Source: Garcia nutans
Taxonomy: Eukaryota > Streptophyta > Magnoliopsida > Malpighiales > Euphorbiaceae
Direction: 5' to 3'
Length of the DNA: 64,000 nt
Assembly: GCA_947685225.1 (NCBI GenBank)
Contig: CANTUV010000062.1
Location: 16,884,501-16,948,500, forward strand
Both the position numbers and the translations under genes were made by a program. The notes below the pieces were generated by a model that saw nothing but the letters and a program-made list of their open reading frames with translations, was not told the origin of the DNA and ran no database searches. Shown in pieces: positions 21,561-32,053 of the stretch (its first letter is position 1; each line of letters starts with the position of its first letter).

Positions 21561-21570
21561 GTGTTTGCAG
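21561..21570 (+). promoter_or_regulatory. Splice-acceptor-like site before the gag start
   Basis: CTGCTGTGTTTGCAG just 12 nt before the gag ATG (21583). D has the identical CTGTGTTTGCAG (61166) and C has TGTGTTTGTAG (32041). Confidence 0.45.
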
Positions 21571-21582
21571 ACATAGGTTGTG

Positions 21583-22059
21583 ATGGATCCTCATTCGCGT
21601 CAGTCAATTGAGGGTAGTGCCGAGAGTGTGGCACCTGATGATGTAAGAGAGGGAGTTAGAGTTGATAGTGCTGGGGAGGCACCTGCTTCGGTGTCGGGGA
21701 GACCAACTGGTGAGGAGGTTCCGCCAACTTGGCTTAGGCATGTGGTAGAGGCTTTGAGGCAAGCACCAGTGCAACCACAGCCACCACCCCCTCAGCCTTT
21801 GGTATCAGTGAGGCAATATGATAAACTACGGAAGTATGGAGCAGAGGATTTTGTAGGCACTACTGATCCCGCTGTAGCTGAGCAGTGGCTTGATAAAGTT
21901 CAGAGAATATTTATTCAATTGCAAGCCACTCCTGAAGAAAAGTTTGATTATGCAAGATCCTTGTTGCAAAAGGATGCATATAACTGGTGGAAGACAGTGC
22001 CCCATGCTATGGAAGATCCACCAACACTGTCCTATGCTGATTTTTTTAAGAGAATTTGA
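21583..22059 (+). pseudogene. gag: Element B gag, N-terminal part (frameshifted)
   Basis: Begins ATGGATCCTCATTCGCG just after the acceptor-like site. It reads a disordered Ala/Pro/Gln-rich N-terminus (VQPQPPPPQPLVSVRQYDK), then the capsid-like retrotransposon gag domain (GTTDPAVAEQWLDKVQRIF, EKFDYARSLLQKDAYNWW, LSYADF). A run of seven T at 22042-22048, longer than the matching stretch in D, shifts the frame and stops translation at 22059. The rest of gag continues in the next frame. One homopolymer change could also be a sequencing error. Confidence 0.85.
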
Positions 22060-25000
22060 ATTGAAGTATACTCCGAGGGAGTACAAAGATGCGAAGAAGA
22101 TGGAGTTCTTGAGCTTGAAGCAAGATAACCGGACTGTAACTGAGTATGAGTTAGAGTTTACTCGGTTGAGCCAGTATGCTGGGGGCATTATATGTGATGA
22201 TATAGATAGATGCCAGAGATTTGAGGAGGGATTGAGGCCCTCTATCATGTGTCTGGTAGCTGGATCCAGATATCATGATTTTTCCCAGCTTGTTGCAGCA
22301 ACTCGGAGTGTGGAAAAAGCCCAGAATATTGCAGCTGCTTCTGAGGAAGAGGTTAGGATTCGAAGGCCCCAGTTTGAGGCAGGGTCTTCATCTGCAAAGA
22401 GAGGTAAAGGAAGCTTTGTTCCTAGGGTCAGTAGGAGTCAGCGGCCAGCTGGTAGGTCAGTGCAGTTTAAGAGGCAGAGATTTAGACCTGCAGCTTCAGT
22501 GGCGAGTGCTCCGACCCCAGTGACTCAGAGATCCACCCTACCCATTTGCATTCATTGTGGTAGGCCACATGGTGGTCCTTGTTGGAAGACAGGGGTAGCA
22601 GGGGTATGTTTCAGGTGTGGATCACCAGATCACTTTGTGAGAGATTGTCCTGAGAGGCAAGAGCAAATGTCAGTTGATACTGCAGCTTCTCGACCTAGTG
22701 TGAGGGGAGGTCGAGGAGGCAGGGGTTTCAGCCGAGGAGGAAGATCTGGGTTCAGTGCTAGAGGAGGTTCTACATCCAGGGAGAGTAGACCAGAGGAGGC
22801 TGGATCTTCCCAGAGAATTTATGTTATGCAGAGGCAGCCAGATGCTTCGGCAGTCATAGCTGGTACTTTTTCTTTATTTGGTTTTTCTGTACTTGCTTTG
22901 ATTGTTCCGGGATCCACGCATTCATATATTAGTACATCTGTTTTGCCTGTGTCTGATATGCATGCTGAGTCCCTAGGATTTGATGTATTGGTGACAAATC
23001 CGTTAGGGCATAGTGTGATTGTTAGTAAAATGCACCGGGATAGTGCAGTAGTGGTGCAGGGTGAGGAATTTCTTGGAGACTTGATTGAAATGCCATTTAA
23101 GGAATATGATGTGATCCTAGGCATGGATTGGTTATCCAGACATGGAGCTGTGGTGGATTGTAAAAAGAAAGTTGTGACTTTGAGAACTGTTGATGGTAGA
23201 GATGTGATAGTATCTAATGAGCAGGAACAGTTAGCATCTTTGTTTGTTTCAGCTGTTGCAGCCAGGAGGTTGATTAGGAAAGGGTGCGATGCCTATCTTG
23301 CTCATGTGGTAGATACTAGAGTGAAGGGTTCTCAACTTAATGATATACCCACAGTTGCAGAGTTTCCAGATGTATTTCCGGAGGAGTTGCCAGGGTTGCC
23401 TCCGGAGAGAGAGGTGGAGTTTGGTATTGAATTATTGCCTGGTACCACTCCTATCTCTATTACTCCTTATAGAATGGCACCAGCAGAATTGAGGGAGTTG
23501 AAAGTGCAATTACAAGAGTTGTTGGATAAAGGATTTATTCGCCCCAGTGTTTCACCGCGGGGAGCTCCTGTTTTATTTGTAAAAAAGAAAGATGGTACTA
23601 TGAGATTGTGTATCGATTATAGGCAATTGAACAAGGTGACTATAAAAAATAAATATCCTTTGCCTAGAATCGATGATCTCTTTGATCAGTTGAAGGGTGC
23701 AGCAGTATTTTCTAAAATTGATTTGAGATCTGGGTACCATCAGCTGAGGATTAGAGTTGAAGATGTTCCTAAGACTGCTTTTCGGACCAGGTATGGGCAT
23801 TATGAGTTTCTAGTAATGCCTTTTGGTTTGACGAATGCACCTGCAGCTTTTATGGATCTGATGAATAGGGTGTTTAGGCCCTATTTGGATCAGTTTGTAG
23901 TAGTATTTATTGATGATATTCTGGTTTATTCGCGTAATGAGGAGGAACATGACAAGCATTTGCGGATTGTGCTGCAAATTTTGAGAGAGAAGCAATTGTT
24001 TGCTAAATTGTCGAAGTGTGAGTTTTGGCTTGACCAAGTAGCTTTTCTCGGGCATATAGTTTCAGCAGAGGGTATTAGAGTTGATCCGAGTAAAGTTGAA
24101 GCTATTTTGAATTGGAGTCCACCAAAGTCTGTGACTGAAGTTAGAAGTTTTCTGGGTTTGGCAGGCTATTACCGGCGGTTTGTGAAAGGATTTTCTTTGA
24201 TAGCTACTCCACTCACCAGATTGCTTCGAAAGGGAGTTAGATTTGTGTGGACAGATCAATGTCAGGCTAGCTTTGAACAGTTAAGAGAAATGTTGACTCA
24301 AGCGCATGTTCTTACTTTACCTGTAGAAGGCAAACAATATGTGATCTACAGTGATGCTTCACATAGTGGTTTGGGTTGTGTTCTGATGCAAGAAGGTAAA
24401 TTGATAGCTTATGCTTCTCGGCAGTTGAAACCGCATGAGCTCAATTATCCGACCCATGATTTGGAGCTAGCAGCCATTGTGTTTGCATTGAAGATTTGGC
24501 GACACTATTTGTTTGGGGAGAAATGTTTTATCTACACTGATCACAAAAGTTTGAAATATTTGGGTGTCCAGAAAGAGCTTAATCTTCGACAGAGGAGATG
24601 GTTGGAATTGATTAAAGACTACGACTGTTTGATTGATTATCACCCAGGTAAAGCAAATGTTGTTGCTGATGCCTTGAGTCGGAAGTCTTTGGCAGGTTTG
24701 ACTGTTTATTCGCTCTCATTGCTTGTTGAGTTGAGAGCATTGTATGCCAGTTTTGTATCTTGTGATGATGGTGCGTTGTTGGCACAGTTGCAATTGAAAC
24801 CAGTTTTGTTGAATCAGATTAAAGAGGCTCAGTTGGCTGATGAGAAGATTCAAAAGATTGTTTTAGATTGCCAGAGTGGAACGAGTAGAGATTTTGTTTT
24901 GAGAGATGATGGGAGTCTTTGGTTTAAGAACAGATTATGTGTACCGGATGATGCTGATTTGAAAAGGACCATTCTAGAAGAAGCACATCAGTCAGTGTTT

Positions 25001-25318
25001 GCTATGCATCCAGGCAATACAAAGATGTATCATGATTTGAGGCAATTTTACTGGTGGTCTGGTATGAAGAGAGACATACCGGAGTTTGTATCGAAATGTC
25101 TTACCTGTCAGAAGGTAAAAGCAGAGCATCAAGTTCCAACCGGGTTGCTTCAACCTTTGTCAGTGCCTGAATGGAAATGGGAGAGAGTAACCATGGATTT
25201 TGTGTCTGGTTTACCATTGACACAAAGGAAACATGATGCTATTTGGGTGATTGTGGATAGATTGACTAAGACAGCTCATTTTCTTCGGTTCGAATGGATT
25301 ACTCTTTGGAGAGATTAG
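22049..25318 (+). pseudogene. pol: Element B gag-pol: gag end, protease, RT, RNase H, integrase start
   Basis: Single long frame (open from 21890; meaningful from about 22049). Counting from 21890: CCHC knuckle CFRCGSPDHFVRDC at residues 240-253; retropepsin site at 339, reading VPGSTHSYIS where D has DPGSTHSYIS; RT with FIDDILVYS (D675, D676); RNase H with YSDAS (820-824) and YTDHKSL; integrase zinc site H-x6-H and CLTC (1070-1073); first catalytic Asp in VTMDFVSG (1103). It stops at 25318 by a one-base loss near 25285 and continues at 25294. RT also reads SPRGAP where D has SPWGAP. The order PR-RT-RH-IN is that of Ty3/gypsy. Confidence 0.95.
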
Positions 25319-26235
25319 CTGAGCTGTATATCCATGAGATTGTAAAGTTGCATGGTGTTCCAACTTCTATAGTGTCTGATCGAGATCCCCGGTTTACTTC
25401 CAAGTTTTGGAAGAGTTTGCATGGAGCTTTGGGTTCTCGACTGCACTTCAGCACTGCTTTTCATCCACAGTCGGATGGACAGTCAGAGAGGGTGATACAG
25501 ATTATCGAGGACATGTTGAGAAGCTGTGTCATTGATTTCTCTGGAAGTTGGGACAGATTTCTACCGCTTGTGGAGTTTGCTTACAATAACAGTCACCAAT
25601 CCAGCATTGGTATGGCACCATTCGAAGCACTGTATGGTAGACGGTGTAGGACACCTCTGTGTTGGAATGAGCTTGGTGAAAGTAAGTTAATTGGGCCTGA
25701 TTTGATTATAGAAACTGAAGAGAAAGTGAAGTTGATTCGAGGCAGGTTTAAAGCAGCTTCAGACCGACAGAAATCTTATTCAGACTTAAAAAGGAGAGAC
25801 ATTGAGTATAATGTGGGAGATAAAGTATTTTTGAAAGTGTCTCCTTGGAAAAAGATCTTGAGATTTGGTCGAAAAGGGAAATTGAGTCCTCGTTTCATCG
25901 GACCGTATGAAGTTTTGGAAAGAGTTGGGCCAGTTGCTTATCGGCTTGCTTTGCCACCTGAGTTGGATCAGATTCATAACGTATTTCATGTTTCTATGTT
26001 GAGGAGATATAGGTCAGATCCATCTCATGTGCTGCCAATTGAATCTATCGAAGTGAGCTCAGATTTGACACTTGAGGAGGAACCAGTTGCTATCTTGGCA
26101 CGTGATGTGAAAGAGTTGAGAAACAAGAGAGTACCATTGGTGAAGATTTTATGGAAGAATCATGGAAAGGAAGAGGCAACTTGGGAAAGTGAGCAAACCA
26201 TGCGAGATCAATATCCTCAGTTATTTCAGACTTGA
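25294..26235 (+). pseudogene. pol: Element B integrase core end, GPY/F module and chromodomain
   Basis: 313-aa frame overlapping the previous one after a one-base deletion. It has SDRDPRFTSKFW with catalytic D29, HPQSDGQSERVIQ with catalytic E65 (35 residues between), FAYNNSHQSSIGMAPFEALYG, then a GPY/F-type module (SPRFIGPYEVLERVGPVAYRL). The tail EEEPVAILARDVKELRNK...VKILWKNHGKEEATWE is a chromodomain-like end typical of Tekay/Del chromoviruses, which direct integration to heterochromatin. Integrase catalytic residues are all present across the two frames. Confidence 0.93.
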
Positions 26236-26237
26236 TA

Positions 26238-26281
26238 TTAGGTAATTTCGAGGACGAAATTTCTTTTTAGAGGGGGAGAAT
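26238..26281 (+). promoter_or_regulatory. Element B polypurine tract
   Basis: GGTAATTTCGAGGACGAAAT then AGAGGGGGAGAA (26270-26281), immediately before the 3' LTR. This primes plus-strand DNA synthesis. Confidence 0.85.
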
Positions 26282-28696
26282 TGTAATATCCCCATATATG
26301 CCCTAGAAGTTTTGAATGTTGCTATTGTTGTTGTTGTTGTTGTTGTTGTTTTAAATTGGAATGAATGTAGGTGTCTTATTACAAGAGAAAAGAAATTAAA
26401 GGAAAGTGTATATGTTGATTATATTTTAATATATATAACATATAAGTTGGTCAAATTAGGAGTCAATGGAAGAGGATATTTTTATGTGGCATGTGAAATT
26501 ACTTATTTGGGCATATAAGAGACAAAAGAGTAGTTTAATGGTTAAGGGCAATTAAGTAATTTCTCCTTGTTGGATTGCATGGTGGAGATTTAAAGAAGAA
26601 GAAGAGGTTGACTTGTCTTCATTTTGTCTTTTCTTTGCATTCTTGGCCGGCTATTCAAGAAAGGAGAGAGTGAGAGAGGTGTTCTTGATGCTAGAAGCAA
26701 CTTGAAGAGGAACCAAAGGATTTGGTTAAAGATTTGTGAAATTTCTTCATTTGAGGTAAGATCTTTTCCTTGATTTCTTCTATTCTTTTGAAGTGGTGTT
26801 TGAAATGAATTAGGGTTTGTTGATTTGATGATGAGATGTGTTTGTGATGTGTTTTCAAGTGTTTAAATTGGTTTTAAGTTAAGAAGTTGGATTGTTATTG
26901 ATTTTGGAAGTGTTGAAGTTGAATTGGTTTTAGGGTTTTGAAGTGTTATATGAAGTTTAACTTGAGTTTGCTTGTTTATTTTCATAGCCTTGCTTGTTGT
27001 TGGTGTTTGGTGGAGTTGTAGGCTTTGGAAGTGAGAAGTTGGCCGAAGGCAGTAGCCTTCTGGATGCCACGCCCGTGGCCTTGGGGTGCCATGGCCGTGG
27101 CCATCCATAGCCAATTGTAGCCATGGCCGTGGTGGAGTGAAGAAAAAAGGGCAGAACCTTTTTGTACCCCACGCCCGTGGGGGTTGTGGTGGCCACGACC
27201 GTGGTCTCTAATGTATGATGTTGAAGTGTAATTTTGAGATTTAAGGGTTTAGTAAGAAGTTATTAAGTGGTAAATTGTATTGGAATTGATGGATTGTATC
27301 ATTCCTTGGATTAGGTTTTGAAAGAAGGTGATTTGCCCTAATTTTGGAAAGTGAAGAATCTTGGAAAAGGGAAGTGTTTAGAGTTATTTGAATTGTGATT
27401 GAGGTAAGTACAAATTACATAATTGCATTCAATCATATAATGTTGGGATTTAACCTACATTTGCTCATATTGATGATGCATATGAATAATGATATGATTG
27501 AGGTATGTTTGCTTAAAGAATGTTCAATGCCATGTTGACTTCATTGATGTCAAATATAATTGTTGTTATAAATGTGTACTTGAATAATGAAGAGTGATAT
27601 ATTGTGAATTGAGTTGTAAAGCCATTGTGGTTGGCTATGATGATTCAATTGAAAGGAATAAGGCATGTTTGCCTAAATGATGATAAGAATTGAGAATGGA
27701 AATGATAATTGAATAATAAATGAATTGTGTGGCTAATGTGCTATTCCATTTTCAGAGTTTGTTGTTGGTGGCATGCCTAATAAGTGTAACAATCTCTTGA
27801 AGTTAGGTTGGATTGAATCCTTGAAGCCTAATTGAGATGTTACCACCCTTGAAGCTAGGTTGGGTTGGTTCTTGAAGCCAAGTTGGGTTGATGCTTAGCA
27901 TGCTTTGTTCCCCTTGAAGCTTGGTTGAACCTAATCCTTGAAGCCTAGTTGGGTTGATGATATTGATAAATGTGATAACAAAACCAAAGCATTAACTCTG
28001 AAAATTGAATGGTATATTAGTGTGTTTTGGGCCCATGCTTGTCTTTGTTTAATGTGAGTCATGAATAGTAAAATGGTTGACTAATAGGGTTATGGAAAAA
28101 TGTTGAAATGTGGTGTGCTCTTATGATTATGATTTGTGAAATGCAAAGGTGTGATGTTAGCTTTTCACTTATGAAGTGGCCTTTATTGATAATTTGTGTG
28201 GCATTGCATCGCATTAAACATAATATTGGCATGATTTGTACTACTAAGCCGATGGCTTAGCGCGATAGTGTTTAATCGCACAGGTAACAGAGTTGAACCT
28301 GAGAGCTCCTCGAGACCGAGTGAGAGTAGAAATTGAAGAGTTTATTTGGAACTTAAAGATTAGAGAAAGCTGCCAATCATGTATAATTTCTTTATGTTTT
28401 GTAAAATATTGTTTAGAATGTAAATATATGTATATTTGTAAATATGAATTTAAATGTTTTCATATAATGTAAATATTTTATAACTTCCGCTGTGTACTAA
28501 TTAAATGTATCTGTATATCTAATTTGTTTTATATTACAAGTTAATGACCCATTTTCTATAATAGATATGATAAAGATTATAGTATTTTCTAAAATGTTTT
28601 GAATGTAAAAAAAAAACAGTAGCATCCCTATGTTCGGTGCACGTATGATACATTGTGGTGTAGTAGTGTGCTTGTACCGGGTGTGGGGGTGTTACA
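26282..28696 (+). repeat. Element B 3' LTR
   Basis: Same layout as the 5' LTR: palindromes 27063-27202, stem array 27733-28020, double hairpin 28244-28280. It differs from the 5' LTR mostly by transitions, e.g. ATCGCGCAGG versus ATCGCACAGG. Confidence 0.95.
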
Positions 28697-28701
28697 GGTA
28701 A

Positions 28702-28777
28702 TGTGCCTCCACCTTCGATGGGCGATGAATTCCTCAGGGATCTATTCAACTACAGACCGCCTCCACCTTCTCAGTGA
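28702..28777 (+). pseudogene. T2 PMD gene, C-terminal end after element B
   Basis: Reads VPPPSMGDEFLRDLFNY then RPPPPSQ and stop, matching the T1 end DLPPPPTGDNFFRALFDDLPPPS. It joins 18990 through the TSD. Confidence 0.7.
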
Positions 28778-28956
28778 TTAGCTTGCAATATATTAAGAAA
28801 ACTTGTATTAAACTTACTATACATAAAATAATGGACTGTAGTAAATTTAATGTACATAATAAAATATAATATTTTGACTTTTCAAACCTTTTTTTGCATT
28901 TTTTTTATTTCTCTAATTTTTTCTTAGCCGCCCTTGCGGGTTTTCGGAACTAGCGA
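28778..28956 (+). other. T2 PMD 3' region and a stem-loop unit
   Basis: AT-rich 3' UTR-like sequence (ATAAAATAATGG, AATAAAATATAAT), then one stem-loop unit CTTAGCCGCCC-TTG-CGGGTTTTCGGAACTAG (28923-28953) in reverse orientation to those of T1. Cut by element C. Confidence 0.55.
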
Positions 28957-31897
28957 TATAATATCCCAAAATTATTTTAAAAAAATTCCGAATTTTTAGA
29001 AAATTAAATAAAATAAATTATAATTTAATTGGATAAATTGAATAAATAGTTTTAAATAAAAAATGAGGATTTTTAAATGAAAAAGTGGAATATATATGTG
29101 ATATATATACAAAATATATACAACATATAAAAGTCAACAAAAAAGTCAACACTTTTTAAAAGAAAAATCAAAAGTTAAAGTAAAAGGGTATTTTGATAAT
29201 TACATTTTAAAAATTTAAAATTATTAAATTAATTCAAAAATAAATAATTTTTTAGTGAAAGATGGATTTTTGGGTTTTTAATTAATTAATTAATTGCTAA
29301 ATTAAATAATATATATATATATGGTTGAAATTAAAAGATGAAAGGAAAGAGAAAATTTAAAAGTTTTTTCATCTTCTTTTTCTTCTCTCAAGGGCCGAAA
29401 TTCCATTGATGGCGGCAAAGGATTTTTGCTTCTTCCATACTAAATTTATTGAAGGATTTAACAAGTTTAAAGTGGATTTTTGGTGATTTCCACCAAATTT
29501 GGTAAGTTTCCAACTCCTTTCTTTGAATTCCATGAAAATTTTGAATATGTGAGCTTTGGGTTCGTGATGTAGTGTGATTTAATTATTTGAATTGGTGTGT
29601 ATGATGTTATTTTAAGTGATTAACAATGATTTTAAGGTTGGATTGAAGAATTGGTTGAGTTTGATTAAAGATTGGTGAAGAGAAAGAATTTAGGGTTATG
29701 TAATTTTTATGATTTTGAAATCATGATTTTTAATTGTGTAAATTGATTCCAAATGAGTTGTTTTGATGCAAAAATAAGTATTTTAAAGTCAAATATTGGA
29801 TTTGGTTGAGTTTGAGAATGGAAGTGGAGATTTAGGGTTTTGGAAAAGTGATTTTCCAAAGTTATAGAATTGTTTGATTTTATTGGTTTAAGTATGTTGT
29901 TTAGTGTTAAAAGTGATGAATATATGCTTGAAATAATAATTGGATTGAGTTGGAATGGAAAACCTTCAATGGGGGAAGGTTATGTCATTTTAGGATTTTG
30001 GTCCTAAGTGTATATTTTTGTAATGTAATTGATTTAAATATGTTAAAATATATTTTTAATAATATATATAAACTTAAAAAAAATACCAAATTGAAAGGCC
30101 TAGTATGTTATTCCAAAGTTAAAGTGAGGTTAGCCTTAACTTTGGGATTTTTGCTTTGATGGTGTTTAATTATGGATTAAGATTGGAAATGCCTTAGAAT
30201 GTGACACTAAATGATTATTTATGATCATATTTGGTTTAGGCATGCATTGAGGAGAATTGATTTTCCCAATCCTAGTGTTGAAGGGCAAGTTGGAAGAGTA
30301 GGATTGGAGGGTGTTTAAGCTTGCTTTTGGTTGTCATTTGAGGCATGTACAAACTATGTTAAGCTACTTGATACATGGAACATGTATGAATAATGTGCTA
30401 TGACATGTGTAATGTCATATATGTATTAAATGCATTGTGAAAAGCCATTATTAATGGCTAAATTGTGTACAACGTGAAATGTGTGTATTATGTGAAAATG
30501 ACCCAAAGTGTTTGGGTAATGCTACTTGTTGTGTGTACATTAAGGGCATTATTAAAAAGCTATTGGTAATGGTTAAAATGCATAAAATGTGAATCATATG
30601 TGAAATTACCCAAAATATTTGTGTGATGAGTTTTAAAGTAAAATGTAATGCAATGAGATGAAATGATGAAATGTGATGAATTGATATTGTAATAAATGAG
30701 AAAATTGAGAAAAGATAAGAAAATAAAGCAAGATGAGAAAAGATAAGAAATGTGCCTAATAGATAATAAAAAAATGAGACATTGTGCCTAGCTTAATTAT
30801 GAGAAAAAGAGAAAGATATTGATAGTGAGAAATGTGAATTAATTGTGTACCTAGTATGTTATTCAATTTTAAGAGTTCTTTGTTTAGCGGCATGTCTATG
30901 AGGTTATCCTCATTATTTGCCTTCGGGCTAGATGTTGGGCATCACTATGATTTGCCTTTGGGCTAGACGTTGGATATCACTTGCCTACGAGCTAGATGCT
31001 AGGATCACTATAATTTGCTTCGGGCTAGATGCTGGGCGTCACTTGCCTTCGGGCTAGACACTAGATTTCAATATGGACCAAAATAGTAACTATGGATTTT
31101 GAATAACATATTAGATCCTTTAGGCCTATGCTTGTGTTTGCTTGTATATGAATTGTAAATTATGAAATAATCGAAAGATATATTTAAATGAAATGATATG
31201 AGATATGATATCCAAATGCATTATGCATTGGCATTGCATTTAAAACTTATTGTTATCAAAGTTTGTACCACTAGGCTTTTGGCTTAGCAAGATTAAAATT
31301 TATCGCATAGGTGACAGGGTAGATTCGACTGAGCTAGAGAATTGTTTTAGACTAGGTCAGGTCTAGACGTGAGGTTTTGCTTGTTGAGTTGATATCAAGA
31401 TCAGAAATACTGCCAGCAGCATGTATATATTTTTATATTATCGTACATTTTGAAGATTATGTATATTATATTATGTTTTCAGTGTATATATGTTATAAAT
31501 TAAAAAAAATATTTTGATATGTAGATATATGAAAGTGTGTAAATGTTTTGAGAAAATGTGGAGATATTGAGGAGAATGGATGGAATGTATTTTTGGATTA
31601 TTTGGGAGTATTTGTATACAGGTTGTGTGTTTATTGAATTTTGGAGTGTCCAAATTACAGACAAAACTCTTATGAATTTTTTTTAGAGATTTTTAAGAAA
31701 AATGCTTATTTTAGCACCTATGATTTATGATAATATTTTATTTGTTATTAAATATACCTTTTAAAGTATTTAATATTTTAAATTTAAAAAGTAAAAAAAA
31801 ATTATTAAACCGGTTTGTGATATTTTGTACTATATATGCGTATTTTGCATATATTGGGTATATATATTGTACGTATATAGGGTATAAGATTTTTATA
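28957..31897 (+). repeat. Element C 5' LTR
   Basis: Donor-like GGTAAGTTTC at 29501. Stem arms 30851-30877 and 31088-31114 (outer 16 positions pair) enclose four to five units TTGCCTTCGGGCTAGATGYTGGGCATCAC (30918-31070), a different array from that in B. Double hairpin region at about 31271-31312. No GACACGGCC cluster seen. The 3' boundary is approximate because the end is mutated. Confidence 0.82.
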
Positions 31898-32053
31898 TTT
31901 ATTTTGGTATTAAAGCCTATGTTTGAGGTTCTTGACCTAGGTGGGTTGTAAGAGAGAGAAAATAGGAATTCTAAATATGGTTTTGAAATTGTGATACATG
32001 CGTTGGTACTGACAGTTTCTGAATTTTTGTTGTGTTTGTAGATAGAGGTAGTT
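31898..32053 (+). promoter_or_regulatory. Element C decayed PBS and leader
   Basis: TTTTGGTATTAAAGCC (about 31902-31917) corresponds to the PBS TGGTATCAGAGCC with two changes. The acceptor-like TGTGTTTGTAG ends at 32041, 12 nt before the gag ATG (32054). Confidence 0.65.

Larger units (their letters stand above)
18996..28696 (+). mobile_element. Element B: nearly complete Tekay/Del-type chromovirus, TSD GGTAA
   Basis: LTRs 18996-21412 and 26282-28696 (2417 and 2415 bp) flank a 4.87-kb gag-pol. TSD GGTAA occurs at 18991-18995 and 28697-28701, splitting the last exon of the T2 PMD gene. The LTRs begin TGTAATATCCCC and end GGGTGTTACA. By hand I find about 8 substitutions and one 2-bp indel (about 0.3%), so insertion was recent (order 0.1 million years at 1.3e-8 per site per year). 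PBS, PPT and all pol domains are present, but two frameshifts and a protease active-site change make this copy non-autonomous as read. Confidence 0.95.
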
